The notes below the pieces were generated by a model. It did no database searches. It was not told the DNA's origin and was given only the letters and a program-made list of their open reading frames with translations. The position numbers and the translations under genes were made by a program. From positions 1 through 11,181 of the forward strand of contig WFQA01000054.1 of NCBI GenBank assembly GCA_015487255.1: a DNA stretch of 11,181 nt, written 5' to 3'. Every line of letters starts with the position of its first letter. Within the stretch, counting starts at the first letter, position 1. Source of the stretch: Paracoccaceae bacterium. Lineage in GTDB: Bacteria; Pseudomonadota; Alphaproteobacteria; Rhodobacterales; Rhodobacteraceae. Positions 6,817 to 11,181 of this stretch are shown piece after piece.

Positions 6817-7964
6817 AGCAATTCACCAGCCATCACCCGCGCCGACAGAATAAAAAACGCCGCCTTGAAACGGTCGATAAACCCGGCCGGCGCCACATCA
6901 GCCGTGGCCAGCAGCGCAAAGCGCCGCTCCCCGATATCGGGGATATCAATCACCAGCTCGCCCAAGGTATCACCCTTGGCGATCGGGGCTTCCACCGGCC
7001 CGTCAAAAACCACCTCGGCCTTGATTTGCGGCAAGGCGCGGTAGGGCAAAAGCAGCTCTATATCCTCCTCCGGGGCCAGTCCGACCTCGGCCTCCTCCCC
7101 CAGCCAGACATCGGCGCGGGCCAGCTCCACCTCGCCCTCAAACAGGGTTTCCATGGCAAATTCGCGAAACGCCCATGAGATCAGCCGCTCGGCCTCGCTT
7201 GAGCGCGCAGCGGCGCTTTCCATGCCGTTGACCATGACAATCACCCGCCGGTCCCCCCGCACCGCTGAGCCGACCAGCCCGAAACCTGCCTCGTCCGTGC
7301 GGCCGGTTTTCAGCCCGTCGGCACCGATATCAAGCCGCAATAGCGGGTTGCGGTTAAAGCGGTTATCCGGGGTGCGGCCATCAAAAGCGAATTCGCTCAT
7401 CGAGAAATATTGGTAATATTGCGGAAAGACCTTGATCAGCCGCCGGGCCAGAAACACCAGGTCACGCGCGCTCATCAACTGGCCCTGCCCCGGCCAGCCC
7501 GTGGCATTGACAAAGGTGGATTCCATCATCCCCAAATCGCGGGCGCGCAGGGTCATTTGCCGGGCAAACTCGGCCTCGCTGCCCGCCAGTCCCTCGGCCA
7601 GCACCACCGAGGCATCATTGCCCGACAGCACAATCACCCCTTTGATCAGGTCTTCCACCGTTACCCGGTCACGCGTGTTGAGAAACATAGAGGAGCCACG
7701 CACCGCCACCGCATTGGCCGAGACCGAAAACTTCTCGTCCAGCGTGATCCGTCCCGCCTCCAGCGCCTCGAACACCATGTTCAGGGTCATCAGCTTGGAC
7801 ATCGAGGCCGGGGGCTGTGGGCTATCGGCATTTTTGGCCATCAAGATCGTCCCGGTATCATAATCCATGACCATCGCGGTGCGGGCCACGGTCTCCAGCG
7901 CGATGGCGGGGAAGGCGGCGGTGGTGAATGCCAGTAAAGCGAGAATGCGAAGCAAAGGTTTCAT
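6813..7964 (-). CDS. D-alanyl-D-alanine carboxypeptidase (PBP5/6 family)
   Basis: A 383-residue penicillin-binding protein of the low-molecular-mass serine carboxypeptidase class (peptidase S11), which trims the terminal D-Ala from peptidoglycan stem peptides in the periplasm. A Sec signal peptide covers residues 1-22, with a probable cleavage after FPAIA. The active-site triad motifs are SMSK (54-57, nucleophile Ser54), SGN (114-116) and KTG (219-221). A PBP5-type C-terminal beta domain follows. The last 20 or so residues (IDRFKAAFFILSARVMAG) form an amphipathic segment that could anchor it to the inner-membrane surface, as in PBP5. ATG at 7964 has AGGAG 8 bases upstream. It lies 15 bases after the SPOR lipoprotein and overlaps tmk by 4 bases, so it is part of the same transcript. 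Confidence 0.96.
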   Translation of the reverse strand: MKPLLRILALLAFTTAAFPAIALETVARTAMVMDYDTGTILMAKNADSPQPPASMSKLMTLNMVFEALEAGRITLDEKFSVSANAVAVRGSSMFLNTRDRVTVEDLIKGVIVLSGNDASVVLAEGLAGSEAEFARQMTLRARDLGMMESTFVNATGWPGQGQLMSARDLVFLARRLIKVFPQYYQYFSMSEFAFDGRTPDNRFNRNPLLRLDIGADGLKTGRTDEAGFGLVGSAVRGDRRVIVMVNGMESAAARSSEAERLISWAFREFAMETLFEGEVELARADVWLGEEAEVGLAPEEDIELLLPYRALPQIKAEVVFDGPVEAPIAKGDTLGELVIDIPDIGERRFALLATADVAPAGFIDRFKAAFFILSARVMAGELL

Positions 7965-7979
7965 CTGGTCTCTCCTGGT

Positions 7980-8879
7980 CTATCTAATGAAAACAGCATC
8001 GGTAAAGCCGAGGCCCTTGATGATGCGCAACTGCGCCGTGCGCTCCCTGCGGGTGATGATCAGGGCGGTGACCACCCGGTAAAGCGGGGGTTCAATACTG
8101 TCATCAACCCTGATTTCGGCCTCGACCCCGGCCTCGCCAAGCAGGGTGACGACCTCTTGCGCGCGTTCCTCATCAGCAAAGCTTTCAACCTGGATATAGG
8201 GTTTGCGCAAGCGGCTCACCGGCTTGGCCGGCTCGGTGGAGAGCGGCACATCGGCGAGGGTTTGCTCAACGATGGCGGCAATACCGGCACCGGTGGTCAC
8301 GGGGGCCGAAGGGGCGCTTGCCGGGCTTGGTGTGGGGGCCGGGATTGGCATGGGCATCACAGCCCGGCGCGGCGGGGCATCCATGGTTTGCGGGGCGGGC
8401 ACGGTTTCTGCCTCCGGGGCTGGTGGCGGTGCGATCTCTATGGTTTCGCGGCGCAATACGGTGATGGAAATCTCAACCGGCGTTCCAGCCACAACACCCA
8501 GCGCGCTGGCCGCATCGGAGGAAAGCTGGATGCTTGGCCCCGGGTTTTCCCGCTCGCGGCGGAACAGCGCCCCGATCACCGATTTTCCATTGGCAATATT
8601 GCGGATGATCACCCGCTCGGGGTCGATATTGACCGGATAGGCCACCCAGACCCCGCCCAGTGAAGGCCGGCCATCCCACAGGGCTTTTTCGGAAACGCTG
8701 AAAACATCCGGGCGCTCGACATCTTTTTCAACACTGGCACCGCCAGCTGGCACCGGGGTATCGGGGGAGGAAGCCTCAAGCGAAATACCCAGCTTTGCAC
8801 AGCCCGATAAAGCCAGCGCCATGGCCAATGCGCTCAGGCTTGCCTTGATCGAAAACCGATGTTTTTGAAGAATGTTCAT
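7980..8879 (-). CDS. SPOR-domain lipoprotein with RlpA-like N-terminal domain
   Basis: A 299-residue envelope lipoprotein. A hydrophobic signal ends in the lipobox LSGC with Cys27 as the acylated residue. Residues of about 70-145 (VSEKALWDG...RVIIRNIANGKSVI...IQLSSDAASALGV) resemble the double-psi barrel of RlpA, but the RGPF/Asp segment expected in active lytic transglycosylases is replaced by RRERENPGP. A Pro/Ala-rich linker (about 150-200) leads to a C-terminal SPOR domain (about 226-299: KPYIQVESFADEERAQEVVTLL...YRVVTAL), which binds denuded glycan at division septa. It is probably an outer-membrane septal or peptidoglycan-binding protein, perhaps without catalytic activity. ATG at 8879 has AGGAG 6 bases upstream. 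It is the first gene of the unit, upstream of the carboxypeptidase, which fits a joint role in wall remodelling. The N-terminal domain call is less certain than the SPOR call. Confidence 0.88.
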   Translation of the reverse strand: MNILQKHRFSIKASLSALAMALALSGCAKLGISLEASSPDTPVPAGGASVEKDVERPDVFSVSEKALWDGRPSLGGVWVAYPVNIDPERVIIRNIANGKSVIGALFRRERENPGPSIQLSSDAASALGVVAGTPVEISITVLRRETIEIAPPPAPEAETVPAPQTMDAPPRRAVMPMPIPAPTPSPASAPSAPVTTGAGIAAIVEQTLADVPLSTEPAKPVSRLRKPYIQVESFADEERAQEVVTLLGEAGVEAEIRVDDSIEPPLYRVVTALIITRRERTAQLRIIKGLGFTDAVFIR

Positions 8880-9145
8880 TCCTGTCTCCTGCTCCGCCCG
8901 GTTTCCCGCCTAAAAACCCCTATCCTATCGCAAGATAGATACCGCGCTGCTCTTTGTGCCATCTTTTGATGGTCGCTGGGCGCAGTGTAAAGGAGATGAT
9001 GGCACAAGGGAAGTGTCTGCCGTTGCAATAATGGCAGAGGTATTGGCCCCACCGGCAAAAATTGGCCGTTTGGTTCTGTGATTTTGCTGCAAAGCTGGAT
9101 TCTGTGCTTTCAGAATCAGATTATTGCGGGTATTGGCAGCCTGTC
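8880..9145. promoter_or_regulatory. Divergent spacer between the SPOR unit and tRNA-Ser, rich in inverted repeats
   Basis: This spacer must hold the promoter of the long minus-strand unit and that of the plus-strand tRNA. I cannot pick convincing -35/-10 boxes for either. It does hold symmetric elements: CTTTGTGCCATC (8952-8963) against GATGGCACAAGG (8998-9009), 11 of 12 bases matching; a local CCATC-TTTT-GATGG hairpin (8959-8972) that competes with it; a 9-bp stem with 5-base loop at 9016-9038 (one G-U pair); and a perfect 7-bp stem GATTCTG/CAGAATC with 6-base loop at 9098-9117. These could be operators or 5'-leader structures of the minus-strand mRNA. Confidence 0.5.
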
Positions 9146-9235
9146 GGAGGAGTGGCAGAGTGGTTGAATGCACCGGTCTTGAAAACCGACGTAGGTGAAA
9201 GCCTACCGTGGGTTCGAATCCCACCTCCTCCGCCA
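9146..9235 (+). tRNA. tRNA-Ser (anticodon UGA)
   Basis: A complete class II tRNA. The acceptor stem GGAGGAG (9146-9152) pairs with CTCCTCC (9225-9231), followed by discriminator G and an encoded CCA (9233-9235). The anticodon loop CTTGAAA (9178-9184) carries TGA at 9180-9182, reading UCA and other UCN serine codons. A long variable arm GTAGG/CCTAC (9191-9206), the mark of serine tRNAs, precedes the T arm GTGGG-TTCGAAT-CCCAC (9208-9224). The outermost anticodon-stem pair is C9173-A9189, a mismatch at position 27-43 that does not disturb the remaining fold. Accessory DNA starts right after its 3' end, as expected for a tRNA used as an integration site. Confidence 0.97.
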
Positions 9236-9544
9236 CAACCTCTTGGAAACCCGTTCTCCGTTTTTGACCGCAGCCAGATTTTCTTGTTGTTTTCAAAGGT
9301 TATAGCCGACGGGCTGTTGAGTGCCTTTCCTGTGGGTTCGGCGGAAATGTTTCTCCAACCCCCGATATTCTCCAAAGCTGTTGCCTAAAGGGGTTTTGGT
9401 TCAGTTTTGTAAGTCATTGTAAAGAAACGGTAATTCAGGTTGTCGTATTTTAGAGGTTCGATTTTCCACGCGCTAGGATTGCGGGTCTGGGGGCGAAGTA
9501 TTGATCGACACTCTGCTGACCCTCGCGACAACTTTCCCATCATT
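9236..9544. other. Gene-free stretch between tRNA-Ser and the HNH fragment
   Basis: About 310 bases with no supportable gene on either strand. I see no clear intrinsic terminator for the tRNA, no copy of the tRNA 3' end that would mark an attachment site, and no recognisable transposon end. The base composition drops towards AT compared with the operon. It is probably eroded mobile-element DNA. Confidence 0.5.
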
Positions 9545-9925
9545 TTAATTTCCCGTGCTGGGCACCGCCGAGGCTTTGTCTGAAGCTTCGCTGCGGTGCC
9601 ATTCGAGACGGACAAAGTGTTTGGCCCTGAGGCGAATGGAGGCCTGCCATCGCAACTCGGGAGCGGCGGCTTCACTCAAATGCGTCGATAACTGTGAGAA
9701 GCGGTCGTCGTTGAAGGGCACGAGGCCACGGTCAAACGCAGCATCCCATAGAGAGCTGACAGCAGCAGGCCAATGTACGTCCTCTCTTTCACAGTCGCTC
9801 CACCGCTTGATGTGGGACACCCGCAGCAGGGCGCGATCGACGATACCAGTCAGCCAGCAGCCTACACCAAGCAGCGTCGCGTCCACCGCGTGCCAATCTC
9901 GCACTAGGCGGTCGCCTGATCCACC
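9545..9925 (-). pseudogene. Damaged HNH endonuclease fragment (HNH_2 type)
   Basis: The minus-strand frame ending at 9545 reads CWLTGIVDRALLRVSHIKRW, then DAAFDRGLVPFNDDRF, and ends with HFVRLEWHRSEA. This is the layout of HNH_2-type endonucleases: C-x-x-TG, SHIKPW, NGLLLSAL-DAAFD-GL, C-terminal WHR. The central NGLLLSAL segment is present only in another frame: at 9774-9751 the minus strand reads IGLLLSAL, with Ile where the family has Asn, while the open frame reads a meaningless stretch there. Two compensating indels therefore flank the core and remove the Asn of the HNH motif. The N-terminal half is missing: upstream of about 9925 the open frame (to 10066) is only the antisense of the integrase remnant. 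Such domains occur in restriction and other defence loci; this copy should be inactive. Confidence 0.72.
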
Positions 9926-9928
9926 TGT

Positions 9929-10241
9929 GTGGGGATGCGGTGCCCAAGGGCTGCGTTTCTCTTCCCCGGTAGTGTCCCGGACCAGCAGGTGGTTGATCTG
10001 AAACGCTTCTGGGAACGGATGCGCGTGCAGTTCGACATCTCCGAAGTCCGCATCCATGATCTGCACTATATCTTTGCCTGGCTGTGGTTTTCAGCGGCGG
10101 GTCGCTGGAAATGATGGGGCGGTGGCTGGGTCACGCCCAAATAGGCTCCACCAGTTCTACGTTCACCTGATCGACTCGCCGCTGCGAGCCGGGGGCAACG
10201 CCGTGGGCGAGATGCTGAAGCCGAAGTTGAAGGCAGTAGGT
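9929..10241 (+). pseudogene. Tyrosine recombinase / phage integrase C-terminal remnant, two frameshifts
   Basis: The plus strand holds the C-terminal catalytic part of a tyrosine recombinase spread over three frames. Frame one (9929 to about 10085) reads FLFPGSVPDQQVVDLKRFW and RIHDLHYIFA, matching the family R-x-HDLRH-x-FAS box with the second H/R region changed to HDLHY. Frame two (about 10088-10150) reads GGSLEMMGRWLGHAQIG, the LGH box. Frame three (about 10150-10241) reads YVHLIDSPLRAGGNAVGEMLKPKL, which includes the nucleophile Tyr. Each step moves the codon start one base earlier, consistent with two single-base deletions. The catalytic N-terminal Arg region and arm-binding domain are absent. 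It is a decayed fragment, not a functional integrase, and probably a relic of an element that used the nearby tRNA-Ser. Confidence 0.85.
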
Positions 10242-10618
10242 GAGGACACATTGTACTCCGATGGTGGCGGCACTAATGCTGGCATCTCTGCCTGTTGTCT
10301 TGGCACTTGATATTCTGCACCAGAAAATGTGCGCTCTGCCCCCTCCAAAACTTGCTTTTGGATTTCATTCATTTCATCTTGGGTTAGCCCCGTAACCAAT
10401 GGAACGGTATCTAATGGCGCTCTGAAACCGTCTTTCTTAAATTCAATAATTATTGGTGCGTTGTCAGTAGTTGCTGCGGTAAGAAAACTGGTGGGTTGCC
10501 CATGTATCTCAAATAGTACATCACCACTACTATCTGTGCCAAACAAATAAGTATGCCCCTGCCCTGTCCCTGCTACTTCGGTCATCCCCAAGTTTAATGC
10601 ATATCCATTTTCGGCCAT
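10163..10618 (-). CDS. Hypothetical protein with a probably chimeric C-terminus
   Basis: A 151-residue frame whose first ~115 residues look like a genuine gene: AT-richer than the operon, with GAGGGG 8 bases before ATG 10618, and starting 17 bases after the upstream lipoprotein stop. I recognise no domain. The N-terminal part is beta-rich, with alternating polar and apolar residues (TYLFGTDSSGDVLFEIHGQPT, then APIIIEFKKDGF). A charged helix-like stretch follows (TQDEMNEIQKQVLEGAERTF). There is no signal peptide or membrane segment. From about residue 116 the frame runs antisense through the end of the integrase remnant, so the tail (about 35 residues, ending SGESIR) was probably gained at a recombination junction and the true C-terminus lost. 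It could still be expressed. The function is unknown; a partner role with the adjacent lipoprotein is possible. Confidence 0.55.
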   Translation of the reverse strand: MAENGYALNLGMTEVAGTGQGHTYLFGTDSSGDVLFEIHGQPTSFLTAATTDNAPIIIEFKKDGFRAPLDTVPLVTGLTQDEMNEIQKQVLEGAERTFSGAEYQVPRQQAEMPALVPPPSEYNVSSPTAFNFGFSISPTALPPARSGESIR

Positions 10619-10634
10619 TAAAATTTCCCCTCAA

Positions 10635-11021
10635 TCATTTGAAATCAAACCAGCGCCAAGGTGAACTCTCAGTGCCAATCGCAACGATTTGTCCGTTTTC
10701 CTGCATTGCATAAACAAAGTATCGCCTCGTCAGTAGCCATCCAAAATAATAGTCTTTTCGTTCGGCGGTCAAATAAGAGCAAGACGAATTGTCACAGTAG
10801 GCATCTAAATACTCATCAACTTGCCAAGTTTCGAATATTTTCCCATCTCGAGTAACAGTTGCACCTTGCATGGAAAGCATTGTTGTTTCTTCGAATACGG
10901 CAAAACCTTCATCTTCAAGCTCAGCCCTCAATGACATTATCGAAGCCCCAGGCCCAAAGCGCGATTCCAACATATCCAACCATCCGGACGCAGAGCAAGA
11001 TGCCAATAGTAAAAGAAGCAA
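10635..11021 (-). CDS. Small lipoprotein of unknown function, 5' end cut by an IS element
   Basis: The frame encodes 128 residues. It opens with LLLLLASC, a lipobox with Cys9 as the likely acylated residue, so the mature protein would be an envelope lipoprotein of about 120 residues. The mature part has RFGPGASIMSLRAELEDEGF, a CDNSSC pair that could form a disulfide in the periplasm, and an aromatic C-terminus (WRWFDF). I do not recognise the family. Only a TTG (11021-11019) is available as start. Codons further upstream read K-V-Y before the Leu run, then enter the IS end at about 11032, and no ATG, GTG or TTG precedes the stop. This gives an unusually short signal without a normal charged n-region, suggesting the original start codon lies on the far side of the insertion. 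It lies 17 bases upstream of the hypothetical gene. Confidence 0.6.
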   Translation of the reverse strand: MLLLLLASCSASGWLDMLESRFGPGASIMSLRAELEDEGFAVFEETTMLSMQGATVTRDGKIFETWQVDEYLDAYCDNSSCSYLTAERKDYYFGWLLTRRYFVYAMQENGQIVAIGTESSPWRWFDFK

Positions 11022-11039
11022 ATAAACTTTAGGAACCTC

Positions 11040-11068
11040 TGAACAACTCCCGCATTTTGTGATATACT
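11040..11068 (+). promoter_or_regulatory. Candidate transposase promoter
   Basis: TGAACA (11040-11045; 4 of 6 matches to TTGACA) and TATACT (11063-11068) are separated by 17 bases. They lie just inside the IS end and 28 bases before the transposase ATG. Position and spacing fit a sigma-70 promoter. Confidence 0.45.
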
Positions 11069-11095
11069 TTTGATAGGCAAATCAGAGGGCCGGCT

Positions 11096-11181
11096 ATGAA
11101 GCAGTTGAGTTTTTCGTCGTTTGAGCAATCACAGAAGAAGAAGCGCACAAAGCGTGAGGTTTTTCTGGGAGAGATGGATGC
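11096..11181 (+). CDS. IS5-family transposase, N-terminal 28 codons
   Basis: The frame starts MKQLSFSSFEQ and continues KKKRTKREVFLGEMD, the standard N-terminus of IS5-group DDE transposases (pattern MKQ-x-x-F, TRREVFL-x-EMD), which cut and rejoin IS ends. The catalytic DDE core lies beyond the right edge. A GAGGG Shine-Dalgarno sits 6 bases before ATG 11096. Whether the full gene is intact cannot be judged here. Confidence 0.85.
   Translation, partial: MKQLSFSSFEQSQKKKRTKREVFLGEMD

Larger units (their letters stand above)
11029..11181 (+). mobile_element. Left end of an IS5-family insertion sequence (right part outside window)
   Basis: The IS5-type transposase start at 11096 lies about 60 bases inside a likely element end. 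I place the end at GAACCTCTGAACAACTC, starting near 11033. It is preceded by TTAG (11029-11032), which fits the YTAR target duplicated by IS5-group elements. The inverted repeat cannot be confirmed because the right end is outside the window. The insertion lies at the 5' end of the minus-strand lipoprotein gene. Confidence 0.7.

Noticed and set aside
9452..9467. T-arm-like sequence GAGGTTCGATTTTCC that could be a tRNA relic or attachment site
   Set aside because: The flanks do not pair as a T stem and do not match the tRNA-Ser 3' end beyond the common TTCGA core.
9385..9675. Minus-strand open frame of 96 codons
   Set aside because: No recognisable features or ribosome-binding site, and it overlaps the HNH fragment in another frame.
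9555..10001. Plus-strand open frame of 148 codons
   Set aside because: The opposite strand carries HNH endonuclease motifs here and the end overlaps the integrase remnant; the plus frame has an Arg/Ser-rich composition typical of a shadow.
10937..11128. Minus-strand frame of 63 codons crossing the IS border
   Set aside because: It runs across the inferred IS junction and lies in a different frame from the lipoprotein signal sequence; no support.
1..11181. CRISPR array or long tandem repeats
   Set aside because: No regularly spaced repeats were seen by eye on either strand.

Overview
The window looks like the chromosome of an alphaproteobacterium, most likely a Rhodobacteraceae/Roseobacter-type organism. 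Three things suggest this: the high GC content of the first 9 kb, tightly overlapping minus-strand genes, and a gene order (SPOR lipoprotein, D-Ala-D-Ala carboxypeptidase, tmk, holB, TatD, metallo-beta-lactamase-fold hydrolase) that I recognise from that family. This assignment is inference; no rRNA or other taxonomic marker is present.

Region 1 (1-8879, all minus strand) holds ten genes in two likely transcription units. The upstream unit, read from 8879 down to 2555, encodes a SPOR-domain lipoprotein, a penicillin-binding-protein-type carboxypeptidase, thymidylate kinase, DNA polymerase III delta-prime, a TatD-family hydrolase, a PhnP-like hydrolase and an AEC-family transporter. Most junctions are 4-base stop/start overlaps (GTGA or ATGA), so the genes are probably co-transcribed and translationally coupled. 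The unit mixes cell-wall remodelling with dTTP supply and replisome assembly. After a 226-base spacer containing a perfect hairpin comes the second unit: a RidA-like protein, a glycerophosphodiester phosphodiesterase and a FemAB-like acetyltransferase that runs off the left edge. The last two appear to use non-ATG starts.

Region 2 (8880-9235) is a spacer with several stem-loops, followed by a complete plus-strand tRNA-Ser(UGA) with encoded CCA.

Region 3 (9236-11181) is accessory DNA next to the tRNA. It contains a gene-poor stretch, a damaged HNH-endonuclease fragment (minus), a frameshifted tyrosine-recombinase C-terminus (plus), two AT-richer unknown genes (minus; one a lipoprotein), and the left end of an IS5-family insertion sequence with the first 28 codons of its transposase. 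The IS appears to have cut the lipoprotein gene from its original start. The most plausible history is a tRNA-associated integration hotspot that took in mobile DNA, then decayed and was hit again by an IS. I do not see a complete new defence or enzymatic system; the unknown two-gene pair is the most open question.
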